This document shows positions 27,942 through 37,417 of a DNA stretch of 49,522 nucleotides, piece after piece. The stretch spans positions 1 to 49,522 of the forward strand of contig JAPKZI010000230.1 in NCBI GenBank assembly GCA_026393865.1. The letters run 5' to 3'. This DNA comes from Candidatus Aminicenantota bacterium (lineage in GTDB: Bacteria > Acidobacteriota > Aminicenantia > Aminicenantales > UBA4085). Numbering within the stretch: position 1 is the first letter of the stretch; every line of letters begins with the position of its first letter. The notes under the pieces were generated by a model. It worked only from the letters and a program-made list of their open reading frames with translations, was not told where the DNA came from and ran no database searches. Made by a program: the position numbers and the translations under genes.

Positions 27942-28829
27942 TTACATTTTTTCCAGGGCGGCGATGCGCTCCTCGATCGGAGGGTGGGTGCTGAACATCT
28001 TGTTGACCATCCCTTTGATGTTCTTCAGGGGATTGACGATATAAAGGTGCGCCGTGGCCTTGTTGGCGGCCTCGAGCGGCTCGGTGTCATCCTCCAGCTT
28101 GCGGAGCGCGGAGGCCAGCCCCGCCGGATAGCGGGTCAGCATCGCCCCGCTCGCGTCGGCCAGGAACTCGCGCTTGCGGGAGATGGCCAGCCGGATGACC
28201 TGGGCGATGAGCGGCGAGAGAAGGGCCATGACCAGGCCGACGACGAGGAAGATCGCCCCGACACCGCTCTTGTCCCGGCCGACCCGGCGCCGGCCGCCCC
28301 ACATGAAGGTCCGCATGATCCAATCGCTGAGCAGAGCGACGATGCCGATCATGACCACGGTCAGGGTCATCAGGCGGATGTCCAGGTTCTTGATATGCGA
28401 CATTTCATGGGAGATGACGCCTTCGAGCTCGGCCCGGTTCATCTTCTCGAGCAATCCCGTCGTCACGCAAATGACGGAATTCTTCGGGCTGTGGCCCGTG
28501 GCGAACGCATTCGGCGCGGTGTCGTCGATCACATAGCACCGCGGGGCGGGGACCCCGGCGGCGATGGCCAGGCCTTCGACGACGTTATGCAAATAAGGAA
28601 ATTCCTCTTTGGTCGCCGGACGGGCATGGCTGATGGCCAGGGTGATGTTGTCGCTTCCGTAGTAACTCGCGAACGAGATCCCGCCGGCGATGAGCAGCGC
28701 GGCGATCAGACCCCCATTGCCCATGCCGGCCAGCTCGGCCAAGACATAGGCCAGGACAAAGATCAAACCCAAAAAGAAGGCGACGAGCAGGAAGGACTTC
28801 CGCTTGTTGCTGGCGATCTGTTCGTACAT
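27942..28829 (-). CDS. htpX: M48 family zinc metalloprotease HtpX
   Basis: ELEGVISHEMSHIKNLDIRLMTL (HExxH), N-terminal TM segments, STHPPIEERIAALEKM. Confidence 0.93.
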   Translation of the reverse strand: MYEQIASNKRKSFLLVAFFLGLIFVLAYVLAELAGMGNGGLIAALLIAGGISFASYYGSDNITLAISHARPATKEEFPYLHNVVEGLAIAAGVPAPRCYVIDDTAPNAFATGHSPKNSVICVTTGLLEKMNRAELEGVISHEMSHIKNLDIRLMTLTVVMIGIVALLSDWIMRTFMWGGRRRVGRDKSGVGAIFLVVGLVMALLSPLIAQVIRLAISRKREFLADASGAMLTRYPAGLASALRKLEDDTEPLEAANKATAHLYIVNPLKNIKGMVNKMFSTHPPIEERIAALEKM

Positions 28830-28859
28830 CGAATCTTAAAGACGGGGATGCCTAAATAC

Positions 28860-28901
28860 GGGGACACGTACCGAATTCCGGAGAATTCGGAACATGTCCC
28901 C
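28860..28901. repeat. REP-like inverted repeat between lemA and htpX
   Basis: GGGGACACGTACCGAATTC-cgga-GAATTCGGAACATGTCCCC; 19-bp arms with two mismatches. Confidence 0.7.
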
Positions 28902-28907
28902 CATAAA

Positions 28908-29462
28908 TCAAAACGATACTTTGACCGGTTCTTTCGCGGCCGGCTCTTCGATGACGAAATATTCCCTCTCTTTGAAGCCGAACATCTTGGCGATGATGTT
29001 GGAGGGAACGACCTGCTGTTTCTGGTTGAACTTCATGACCTGGTCGTTATAGAACTGCCGGGCGTAGGCGATCTTGCTCTCCGTCCCGGCCAGCTCTTCC
29101 TGCAGCATCAGGAAATTCTGATTGGCCTTGAGGTCCGGGTAGTTCTCGGCCACGGCGAAGAGGGTCTTCAGCGCTCCGGTCAGCTGATTCTCCGCCGCGC
29201 TCTGGTCTTTGACCGTGCCGGCCCCGATCGCCTTGGACCGGGCGTCGGTCACGTTCTGGAAGACCTCGCGTTCGTGCTTGGCGTAGCCCTTGACCGTTTC
29301 GACCAGGTTGGGGATGAGGTCATACCGGCGCTTGAGCTGGACGTCGACCTGCGACCAGGCGTTATCGCAGCGGTTCCTCATTTGGATCAGGCCGTTGTAC
29401 ATCCCGACGGCGATCAGGAACAGCCCGGCGATGATGATGAGAAAGATGACTAGCGCTCCCAT
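28908..29462 (-). CDS. lemA: LemA family protein
   Basis: [54 protein letters not shown]; adjacent to htpX. Confidence 0.92.
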   Translation of the reverse strand: MGALVIFLIIIAGLFLIAVGMYNGLIQMRNRCDNAWSQVDVQLKRRYDLIPNLVETVKGYAKHEREVFQNVTDARSKAIGAGTVKDQSAAENQLTGALKTLFAVAENYPDLKANQNFLMLQEELAGTESKIAYARQFYNDQVMKFNQKQQVVPSNIIAKMFGFKEREYFVIEEPAAKEPVKVSF

Positions 29463-29619
29463 GGTTCACTCCTTAATTGGAACTTCGCTTTTCGATATTC
29501 CATGAAAGAGCATAAGCCCTCCATCGGGAAAAAGCAAGCCGCGGCTGATCGGGAAAAGCGCGGTTCCGGCCCCACGCCCGGGCGCCGTTTCTCCCTCTTC
29601 CCGGGCGGTCATTTCTTGA

Positions 29620-29648
29620 TTGACAGGCCCCTGGTCACGTGTTATATT
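29620..29648 (+). promoter_or_regulatory. sigma70-like promoter of citrate synthase
   Basis: TTGACA-17 nt-TATATT. Confidence 0.6.
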
Positions 29649-29710
29649 TTTTCCATATCATTCCTGGAAAAGGGATTGATAAATACGTTTTATATCGAGG
29701 AGGTTTCTGA

Positions 29711-31030
29711 ATGGCTTCATTAAAAGAAAAATTTATGACGAAGATCGCCCCGATGAGGGAGCGGGTCCAGAAGCTCAACAAGGAATTCGCCAACGTCACC
29801 GTCGATGACGTCAACATCGGCCAGATCATCGGCGGGATGCGCGACATCCGTTCGATGTTCTGGGTCATTTCGGACCTGGATCCGCAGGAAGGCATTCGCT
29901 TCCGCGGCTACACCATCCCCGACCTCCAGGCGAAACTGCCCAAGGCGCCCGGCGGCTCCGAGCCCATGCCCGAGGGCATCTTTTATTTCCTCTTGACGGG
30001 CGAGCTTCCGACCTACGACGATTGCGTCGCCGTCACCGAGGAATGGCGGAAACGCAGCGCCCTGCCGGCCCACCTGATCAAGACCATGGAAGCGGTCCCC
30101 ACGGACACGCATCCCATGACCCAGTTCGCCATAGCCATCCTGGCCCTCCAGCGCGATTCCAAGTTCACCGCTAAATATCGCGCCGGCATGCCCAAGGGCG
30201 ACTACTGGGATCCCATGTTCGAGGACGTCATGGACCTCCTGGCCAAGTTGCCCGAAATCGCGGCCCGGGTCTATCGGCGCGCCTACAAGGGCGGCCATTA
30301 CATCGCCCCCGATCCGAAGCTCGACTGGGCCGCCAACCAGGCCCATATGCTCGGCCTCGACAAGCCCGAATTCTACGACCTGATGCGGCTCTACCTCGTC
30401 ATCCACAGCGACCACGAAGGCGGCAACGTCTCGGCCCACACCTGCCACCTCGTCGGTTCCGCCCTGTCCGACGCCTATTACAGCATGTCGGCGGCGATGG
30501 ACGGGCTGGCCGGTCCGCTCCACGGCCTGGCCAACCAGGAAGTCCTGCGCTGGATCATGGACGTCATGAAGGACCTCGGCGGCGTCCCGACCAAGGACCA
30601 GCTCCACAAATACCTCTGGGACACGCTGAAATCCGGGAAGGTCATCCCCGGCTACGGCCACGCCGTCCTCCGCAAGACCGATCCGCGGTACGTCGCCCAG
30701 CGCGAGTTCGCCCTCAAGCACCTGCCCAACTACGACATGTTCCGGGTGGTGAGCGATATCTACGAAGTCGCCCCCAAGATCCTGATCGAACAGGGCAAAG
30801 CGAAGAACCCCTGGCCGAACGTCGACGCCCACTCCGGCGTTCTCCTCTACTACTACGGCATCACCGAGTACGACATTTACACGGTGTTCTTCGGCGTCTC
30901 CCGGGCCATGGGCATCCTGGCCCAGCTCATCTGGAGCCGCGCCCTCGGACTGGCCATCGAACGGCCGAAGTCGGTGCTCATCGAGTGGCTCGAAGAACAG
31001 GCGAAGAAAGCCCCGGCCCCGGCGAAGTAA
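29711..31030 (+). CDS. gltA: Citrate synthase, eukaryotic/mitochondrial-like type
   Basis: MRDIRSMFWVISDLDPQEGIRFRGYTIPDLQAKLPK...HSDHEGGNVSAHTCHLVGSALSD...GLAGPLHGLANQEVLRWI...PGYGHAVLRKTDPRY. Confidence 0.93.
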   Translation: MASLKEKFMTKIAPMRERVQKLNKEFANVTVDDVNIGQIIGGMRDIRSMFWVISDLDPQEGIRFRGYTIPDLQAKLPKAPGGSEPMPEGIFYFLLTGELPTYDDCVAVTEEWRKRSALPAHLIKTMEAVPTDTHPMTQFAIAILALQRDSKFTAKYRAGMPKGDYWDPMFEDVMDLLAKLPEIAARVYRRAYKGGHYIAPDPKLDWAANQAHMLGLDKPEFYDLMRLYLVIHSDHEGGNVSAHTCHLVGSALSDAYYSMSAAMDGLAGPLHGLANQEVLRWIMDVMKDLGGVPTKDQLHKYLWDTLKSGKVIPGYGHAVLRKTDPRYVAQREFALKHLPNYDMFRVVSDIYEVAPKILIEQGKAKNPWPNVDAHSGVLLYYYGITEYDIYTVFFGVSRAMGILAQLIWSRALGLAIERPKSVLIEWLEEQAKKAPAPAK

Positions 31031-31086
31031 GCAAAGCCAACGGTTTTAAGAGTCTGAGTCTTTTTTAAGCCGGCCCACGAATGGGT

Positions 31087-31120
31087 AAAGGGCCGCTCGA
31101 AAGCGAGCGGCCCTTTTTTT
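31087..31120 (+). terminator. Rho-independent terminator after citrate synthase
   Basis: AAAGGGCCGCTCG-AAAG-CGAGCGGCCCTTTTTTT, 13-bp perfect stem. Confidence 0.85.
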
Positions 31121-31162
31121 TATTCGTCGGGGAAATCCATATTTATTTAAGGGATTTAAGGG

Positions 31163-31246
31163 GGACGACGTATCCTGTCCCCATATTCTCCAATTGAAGC
31201 AGTTTGATCATAAACGGGAATAAAATGGGGACAGGAGGCGTCGTCC
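31163..31246. repeat. REP-like inverted repeat with 40-nt loop
   Basis: GGACGACGTATCCTGTCCCCAT (31163-31184) / ATGGGGACAGGAGGCGTCGTCC (31225-31246), two mismatches. Confidence 0.7.
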
Positions 31247-31250
31247 TCCT

Positions 31251-32135
31251 TTACATCTTCGACAGGCGGAAGAGCTTCAGCATCTCCATAAAGTCATTCG
31301 TCGTGAACGACACCGTATGCTCGTCCTTGCGGACGGCGCCGGGGATCCAGCTCGCTTTTTGGGCCAGCGCTTCGTCGGCGAAAGCGACGTCGAGCGCGTA
31401 GGGCGGATTGAACTTCAGCGATTTGAAATCCTTCAGGCGCTTGAGCGCGGCCGTGGTTTTGTCCCGGATCAGGTCGCGCGCTTTGGAAGGATGGAGCATG
31501 ATGGCCGCCGTGGAAATAGCTTCCTTGACGACGGCGGTCTCGATGTCGCCGAACAGCTCCTTGGCCTGGCGGGCGATCGCCTGGTCTCCGGAGACAAGGA
31601 CGACCGGCACGCCGAAGTGTCCGGCGATCAGGCCGTTGATGCCGGCCTCCGGCATTTTCTTGCCGTTGATGATGACGTCCAGGAGCTTCGTGGTCATCGT
31701 ATGTTTGAGGACGGCATCGGGTGTCCCGGCGCGCGCGTGATAGCCGATGAAGATCGCGGCATCATAGGTCTTATCGATTCCCTCCATCATGCTCAGCGGG
31801 CCGTACGTCCATTCCCGGAGCAGACGGGCGCGAGGATCCAGAAGTTCGGGGAGGATGTTACGGGCGGAGTCGTGCGCGTCGCGGACCAGGATCTCGGTCG
31901 CGCCGGCGGCGACGGCCCCGGCGATGGCCGCGTTCACTTCCTGGGTCATGAGCGTCCGGAACATCCCATAGTCCGGCCCGCCCTGGCCCGTCTCGTCCCA
32001 GTTGATGACCCCGCAGACGCCCTCCATGTCGACCGAAATGAAGACTTTCAAGCCTTTGGCCGGCGTCTGGCCGGCCGCGGCCATGGCGAACATGAACGCA
32101 AGCGCTAAACCAAAGACAACGGTTTTCTTGATCAT
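31251..32135 (-). CDS. Exported M55 family D-aminopeptidase (DppA-like)
   Basis: KVFISVDMEGVCGVINWDET...ATEILVRDAHDSARNI...AIFIGYHARAGTPDAVLKHT...GINGLIAGHFGVPVVLVSGD; N-terminal signal peptide. Confidence 0.88.
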   Translation of the reverse strand: MIKKTVVFGLALAFMFAMAAAGQTPAKGLKVFISVDMEGVCGVINWDETGQGGPDYGMFRTLMTQEVNAAIAGAVAAGATEILVRDAHDSARNILPELLDPRARLLREWTYGPLSMMEGIDKTYDAAIFIGYHARAGTPDAVLKHTMTTKLLDVIINGKKMPEAGINGLIAGHFGVPVVLVSGDQAIARQAKELFGDIETAVVKEAISTAAIMLHPSKARDLIRDKTTAALKRLKDFKSLKFNPPYALDVAFADEALAQKASWIPGAVRKDEHTVSFTTNDFMEMLKLFRLSKM

Positions 32136-32216
32136 ATTCCCTCCTTCGACACAATAACATTCAAAGTGAGCCCATATTAAAGCCATCGAATGACAGTGTC
32201 AAACCCACCCGTAGTT

Positions 32217-32246
32217 TTGACTTCCCGCGCCGGTATAGGCTAGGAT
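32217..32246 (+). promoter_or_regulatory. sigma70-like promoter of hom
   Basis: TTGACT-18 nt-TAGGAT. Confidence 0.45.
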
Positions 32247-32287
32247 ATGTGGTGCTCTTATAAAACCCCGAATACGGAGGAATTTTC

Positions 32288-33328
32288 ATGAAATACAAGA
32301 TCGCGCTCGTCGGCTGCGGGACCGTCGGACAAGGCCTGCTGGAGATCCTCGCCACTAAAGCAGAAGCACTCAAAAAGGACTTCGGGTTCGAAGCGAAAGT
32401 CGTCGCCATCACCGACAAGATCAAAGGGACGGCCACCGCGCCGGGAGGCCTCGATATCAAAAAAGTCCTCGCCCTTTTGGCCCAGGGAAAACCGCTTTCG
32501 GACTACAAGCCGGGGAAAAAGGCCGCGGAGGCCGACCCGCTCGACGTCATCGCCTTGTGCGGCGCCGATATCGTCGCCGAGCTGACGTATACCAACATCC
32601 AAACCGGCGAGCCGGCGACGAGCTATATCAAAAAAGCCCTGCAGACCGGAAAACACGTTGTCACCTCCAACAAAGGACCGGCCGCGCTCCATTATCACGA
32701 GCTCAAGGAACTGGCCAAAAAAAAGAAGGTCCAGCTTCGGATCGAAGGCACGGTCATGAGCGGCACGCCCGTCTTCACCCTGTTCGAGAGCGGTTTCGCC
32801 GGCAACGAGGTCAAGGAGATCAAGGGGATCCTCAACGGCACGACCAACTTCATCCTGACGAAGATGGAGCTCGAGAACATGGACTACGCGGACGCCCTGG
32901 CCCTGGCCCAGAAGCTCGGCTATGCCGAAGCCGACCCGACAGCCGACGTCGGCGGATTCGACGCGCTGGCCAAGGTCGTCATCCTCTCCAACGTCATCCT
33001 CGGCGGTCGGATCAAGCCTTCGGACGTCACGCCGGTAGGCATCACCGGGATCACCAAACAGATGGTTATGGAGGCCAAGCAGGAAGGCTTCCGCTACAAG
33101 CTTATCGCCCAGACCAAGCGGGACGGCGGCACAATCACGGCCGGCGTCGCGCCGCGGAAGCTCCCCCTGTCCGACCCCCTGGCCGGCGTTATGGGGGCCC
33201 AAAACGCCCTGACCTTCGACATGGACCTCCTGGGCCTAGTGACAATCCAGGGGCCGGGCGCGGGCAAGCTGGCCACGGGGGACGCCATCCTTCAGGACAT
33301 GCTTGCCATCCACCGGAATTTGAAATAG
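32288..33328 (+). CDS. hom: Homoserine dehydrogenase (no ACT domain)
   Basis: KIALVGCGTVGQGLLEIL...VVTSNKGPAALHYHEL...GTVMSGTPVFTL...GILNGTTNFILTKME...AEADPTADVGGFDALAKVVILSN. Confidence 0.93.
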   Translation: MKYKIALVGCGTVGQGLLEILATKAEALKKDFGFEAKVVAITDKIKGTATAPGGLDIKKVLALLAQGKPLSDYKPGKKAAEADPLDVIALCGADIVAELTYTNIQTGEPATSYIKKALQTGKHVVTSNKGPAALHYHELKELAKKKKVQLRIEGTVMSGTPVFTLFESGFAGNEVKEIKGILNGTTNFILTKMELENMDYADALALAQKLGYAEADPTADVGGFDALAKVVILSNVILGGRIKPSDVTPVGITGITKQMVMEAKQEGFRYKLIAQTKRDGGTITAGVAPRKLPLSDPLAGVMGAQNALTFDMDLLGLVTIQGPGAGKLATGDAILQDMLAIHRNLK

Positions 33329-33482
33329 ACTGATCTCTAGGGAATTGGAATAGCGTGATCCTGTATCATGCGTTTTAAAGCGCATCACAAGCGAAAGGCA
33401 GGCTTCCGCCTGCGCTTCCTCTGTTAGTTTTTGTCATGGAGCATTTATAAAGGAACGATACCCGACTTTTTTGGGAGGAATC

Positions 33483-34886
33483 ATGTCAAGCCCAACGTAC
33501 GGCCCGGGAGTCATGAAGTATGTGGAAGCGGCCAAAAAGCTGCTCGCGGAGCGGGAGGCCCATCTGGCCCAGGCCAAGAAGTGGAAGTTCGACACGGTCG
33601 CCGTCCACGGCCTATACTCCGTTGAAGAGGCGTTGCAGCACAACCAGGGGGCCATCATCGAGCCGCTCTACCTGGCCAGCTCGCAGGCCTACCACGATGC
33701 CGATGAGCTGGAGGCCGCCCTGGCTTATCTCGTCCCGACCTGGTGCTATACACGCATCGCCAACCCGACGACGTATTACCTCGAATGGACCATGGCCCTG
33801 CTCGAAAGTTATAAGACCGGCTGCGACGCTTCCTGCCTGGTGACAGCCTCGGGAATGTCGGCCATCGCCCTGGCCGTCGACGCGTTCCTGGTCAATCAGA
33901 AGACCGGCCCGGAAAAGATCAATTTCGTCACTTCGATCCGCCTCTACGGCGGCACGTTCCAGCATTTTTCGGTGCGCAAGATGAAGGAACACGGCATCGA
34001 GGTCCGCTGGGTCCTCCATCCCGAGGACATGAACGAATGGAAGACCAAGATCGACGAGGACACGCGGTTCCTCTACATGGAGGCGCCGAGCAACCCGCAG
34101 CAGTCGTTCTGCGACGTGAAGGCGCTGGCCGACGTCGCCCATTCCTGGGAGATCCCGCTCATCTTCGACGCGACCTGCGCGACGCCGGCCTTGATGCGGC
34201 CGATCGCTTCCGGATGCGACGTCGTCGTCCATTCTCTGACGAAATCGATCACGGCCGGCGGGACGGCCATCGGCGGGGCCCTCATCAGCCGCAAGCCGAT
34301 CGTGACCAAGGTCAAGAACGATCATCCCCTCTTTAAGGAAAGCTTCGCCGAATACATCAAATTCCTGCCCTACCGGGACCACGGCCCGTCCGCCTCGCCG
34401 TTCAACGCCATGTTCGCCCTGAACGACCTGCGGACGCTCCGCTCGCGAATGGACCTGGTCAGCCGGAACTGCATGGACGTCGCTCAATTCCTGGAGACGC
34501 ATCCCAAGGTCTACCAGGTCGATTACCTGGGCTGCCCGGGCGATCCCCTTCATCCGATCGCCAAGAAATACATGACCCTGGTCGATTCGAACGATGGCAA
34601 CGGGAACGAGATCAACCGCTACGGCCATCTCATGAGCTTCCGCGTCGACGGCCCGCCGGAGAACGCGCGCAAGGTCTTCGACCGCTTCAAACTGATCTAC
34701 CGGGCCACGGACCTCGGCCGGATCAAGAGCGTCGCGACCATCCCGTCCATCTCCACCCACCAGCAGCAGGGCGAGGAAGCGCGCCGCATGGCCGACATCC
34801 CGCCCCAGCTCATCCGGCTGTGCGTGGGCGCCGAGGACCCGGCCGACGTCATCGCCGACCTCGATCAGGCGTTGAACGCGCTCTGA
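33483..34886 (+). CDS. Cys/Met metabolism PLP-dependent enzyme (cystathionine gamma-synthase / O-acetylhomoserine lyase-like)
   Basis: YTRIANPTTYYLEWTMALLE...LVTASGMSAIALAV...FDATCATPALMRPIASGCDVVVHSLTKSITAGGTAIGGAL. Confidence 0.88.
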   Translation: MSSPTYGPGVMKYVEAAKKLLAEREAHLAQAKKWKFDTVAVHGLYSVEEALQHNQGAIIEPLYLASSQAYHDADELEAALAYLVPTWCYTRIANPTTYYLEWTMALLESYKTGCDASCLVTASGMSAIALAVDAFLVNQKTGPEKINFVTSIRLYGGTFQHFSVRKMKEHGIEVRWVLHPEDMNEWKTKIDEDTRFLYMEAPSNPQQSFCDVKALADVAHSWEIPLIFDATCATPALMRPIASGCDVVVHSLTKSITAGGTAIGGALISRKPIVTKVKNDHPLFKESFAEYIKFLPYRDHGPSASPFNAMFALNDLRTLRSRMDLVSRNCMDVAQFLETHPKVYQVDYLGCPGDPLHPIAKKYMTLVDSNDGNGNEINRYGHLMSFRVDGPPENARKVFDRFKLIYRATDLGRIKSVATIPSISTHQQQGEEARRMADIPPQLIRLCVGAEDPADVIADLDQALNAL

Positions 34887-34963
34887 CCTCACCGACATCG
34901 GGGGACACCATCCGGCGTCCCCCGAACGTTGAATTTTCCCCCTCGATAGACTACAATCCTTTC

Positions 34964-36232
34964 GTGGAAAAGATCCGCATCTTCGGCCATCACGATCAGC
35001 AGCTGAAAGGGACCGTCCGCATCAGCGGCTCGAAGAACGCCGTTCTGCCGGCCATCGCCGCCTCCCTTCTGACCGATGAAAAACTCCGCCTCAAGAACAT
35101 CCCGCTGGTGAAGGACGTTCATTCCATGCTCAGGCTCATGAAGGAACTGGGCGCCGACGGCGACATCAAAAAGAACACCCTCACCATCCAAGCCCGAGGG
35201 ATCCTGTCCGAAGAGGCCTCGTACGATCTCGTTCGCGTCATGCGGGCCTCCTTTTTGGTCCTCGGCCCCATGCTGGCCCGCTTCGGCAAGGCCGTCGTCG
35301 CTCTCCCCGGGGGCTGCGCCATCGGCTCGCGACCCATCGACCTTCACATCGCCGGGCTCCAGAAGATGGGCGCGAACATCACCCTCGAACACGGTTACGT
35401 CAAGGCCGAGGCCGACCGGCTCCAGGGGGCCGATATCCGCTTCGAAAAAAAGACGGTCGGCGGCACGGAGCATCTGGTCATGGCCGCCGCGCTCGCGCGA
35501 GGCGAGACCGTCCTCCGCAACTGCGCCCAGGAGCCCGAGATCTCCAATCTCTGCGAGCTGCTCGTGAAAATGGGGGCCAAGATCGAGGGGACCGGAGAGG
35601 AGGTCATCCATATCCAGGGCGTCGGGGAGCTGGGCGGCGCGACGCACGAGATCATCCCCGACCGGATCGAGGCGGGCACGTTCCTCGTCGCCGGCGCCCT
35701 GACCCGAGGCGACATCACCCTCACCGGGACCGAACCCGGCCATCTTGCGGCCATCATCGAAAAACTTCGCTCCTCGGGCGCCGTCATCGAGATGGACGGA
35801 AAAAAGACTCTGCGCGTCGTCGGCAGCCCCGAGATCAAACCCCAGGACGTCACGACCTCTCCTTACCCGGGGTTCCCGACCGACATGCAGGCCCAGTTCA
35901 TGGTCCTTATGACCCAGGCCTCGGGCACGTCCATCATCACCGAGACCATCTTCGACCGCCGCTTCCTCCACGTCAACGAACTCCTCCGTCTCGGGGCGAA
36001 CATCGAAGTCTCCGGCGACAAGGCGGTCGTCCGCGGCCGGACCCTCCTCTCCGGAGCCGAGGTCATCGCCACCGACCTCCGGGCTTCCGCCTCCCTGATC
36101 CTGGCCGGTCTGATCGCGGGCGGCGAGACCATCGTCAACGAGGTCGAACACATCGATCGGGGGTATGAGGCCATCGAAGAGAAGCTCAAGGCTCTCGGCG
36201 CCCGGATCGAGCGGCTGAAAATGGTGGAATAA
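34964..36232 (+). CDS. murA: UDP-N-acetylglucosamine 1-carboxyvinyltransferase
   Basis: VEKIRIFGHHDQQLKGTVRISGSKNAVLPAIAASLL...ALPGGCAIGSRPIDLHI; GTG start (34964) preferred over the upstream ORF start. Confidence 0.95.
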   Translation: MEKIRIFGHHDQQLKGTVRISGSKNAVLPAIAASLLTDEKLRLKNIPLVKDVHSMLRLMKELGADGDIKKNTLTIQARGILSEEASYDLVRVMRASFLVLGPMLARFGKAVVALPGGCAIGSRPIDLHIAGLQKMGANITLEHGYVKAEADRLQGADIRFEKKTVGGTEHLVMAAALARGETVLRNCAQEPEISNLCELLVKMGAKIEGTGEEVIHIQGVGELGGATHEIIPDRIEAGTFLVAGALTRGDITLTGTEPGHLAAIIEKLRSSGAVIEMDGKKTLRVVGSPEIKPQDVTTSPYPGFPTDMQAQFMVLMTQASGTSIITETIFDRRFLHVNELLRLGANIEVSGDKAVVRGRTLLSGAEVIATDLRASASLILAGLIAGGETIVNEVEHIDRGYEAIEEKLKALGARIERLKMVE

Positions 36233-36234
36233 TC

Positions 36235-36262
36235 CCCCTTCATCCCCATTTAGAAAAGGGGG
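36235..36262. repeat. C-rich/G-rich palindromic repeat (degenerate copy)
   Basis: cccccttcatccccatttagaaaaggggga just after the murA stop. Confidence 0.5.
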
Positions 36263-36314
36263 AGAAAGCGAGAGGACAAGAGAATTTTAATTCGAAATCG
36301 TTGAGAGGTCTGCT

Positions 36315-36659
36315 ATGGACGATTGTCTTTTTTGCAAGATCATCGAGAGAAAGATCCCGGCCAAGATCGTTTACGAGGACGACCGGGTCCTCGCCTTCGA
36401 CGACATCCGCCCCCAGGCGCCGACACACACGCTCCTCATTCCCAAAGACCACTTCGCCTCGTTGAACGACGTCCCCGCCGACAAGGCGGACATCCTCTCG
36501 GACATCCTTCTGAAGGCGCGCCGGATCGCGGCGGACAAGGGCATCGCCTCCTCCGGCTACAGGATCGTCCTGAACACGGCCCGGGACGCGGGGCAGGAGG
36601 TCTTTCATCTTCACTTCCATCTCCTCGGCGGCCGCCGGATGACCTGGCCGCCGGGATAA
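36315..36659 (+). CDS. HIT family (histidine triad) nucleotide-binding protein
   Basis: CLFCKIIERKIPAKIVYEDDRVLAFDDIRPQAPTHTLLIPK...HLHFHLLGGRRM. Confidence 0.93.
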   Translation: MDDCLFCKIIERKIPAKIVYEDDRVLAFDDIRPQAPTHTLLIPKDHFASLNDVPADKADILSDILLKARRIAADKGIASSGYRIVLNTARDAGQEVFHLHFHLLGGRRMTWPPG

Positions 36660-36754
36660 GATGTCCGCTCGCTTCCTCTGTTCATAATTAAGGAGAGCCA
36701 AAATATTTTTTAGCGAAAGAACTATCATTAAAGCGATAAAAAAGGAGGTCAAGT

Positions 36755-37411
36755 ATGCTTGACATCACCTATCTCGGCCATTCGGCCGTCAGGATCAAGG
36801 GCACCAAGACCGTCTTCATCGATCCGTTCCTGTCGGGCAATCCGAAGGCGGCCCTCGCCCCGGAGAAGATCACCGCCGCGGACGTCGTCGTCGTCACCCA
36901 TGATCACAGCGACCATCTCGGCGACGCCTTCGCGATCGCCAAGAGGACGGGCGCGGTCCTCGTGGCCATGCACGAGACCGCCGTCGAGGCCGGCTCCCTC
37001 GGCATCACGTCCGAGGGCATGAACATCGGCGGGACGGTCGAAGTACGGGGCGTCAAGGTCCACATGGTCCCCGCCCTGCATTCGGCGGGGAAAGGGAACG
37101 CCGCCGGCGTCGTCGTCGAGATCGACGGAAAGAGGATCTATCACGCGGGCGATACGGGCCTGACCTATGACCTGAAGCTCGTCGGCGAATTCTTTCATCC
37201 CGACCTGAGCTTCATTCCCATCGGCGACCGCTACACGATGGGCCCGGCCTCGGCCGCCAAGGCGGTCGAATTCATCAAGACCAAAAAGGTCGTTCCCATC
37301 CATTACGGAACATTTCCCCTCATCGCCGCCGATCCCGAGGAATTCAAGCGACTCGTCGGAGCGGCGGCCGAGGTCCTCATCCTCAAGCCGGGAGAGACGA
37401 CCCGCCTTTAA
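36755..37411 (+). CDS. UPF0173 family metal-dependent hydrolase
   Basis: MLDITYLGHSAVRIKGTKTVFIDPFLSGNP...VVTHDHSDHLGDA...ALHS...YHAGDTGLTYDLKL...PIHYGTFPL. Confidence 0.9.
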   Translation: MLDITYLGHSAVRIKGTKTVFIDPFLSGNPKAALAPEKITAADVVVVTHDHSDHLGDAFAIAKRTGAVLVAMHETAVEAGSLGITSEGMNIGGTVEVRGVKVHMVPALHSAGKGNAAGVVVEIDGKRIYHAGDTGLTYDLKLVGEFFHPDLSFIPIGDRYTMGPASAAKAVEFIKTKKVVPIHYGTFPLIAADPEEFKRLVGAAAEVLILKPGETTRL

Positions 37412-37417
37412 CCCGTC

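Noticed and set aside
34820-34963. N-terminal extension of murA (MRGRRGPGRRHRRP...)
   Set aside because: Overlaps the upstream PLP enzyme gene; the conserved MurA sequence begins at the GTG at 34964.
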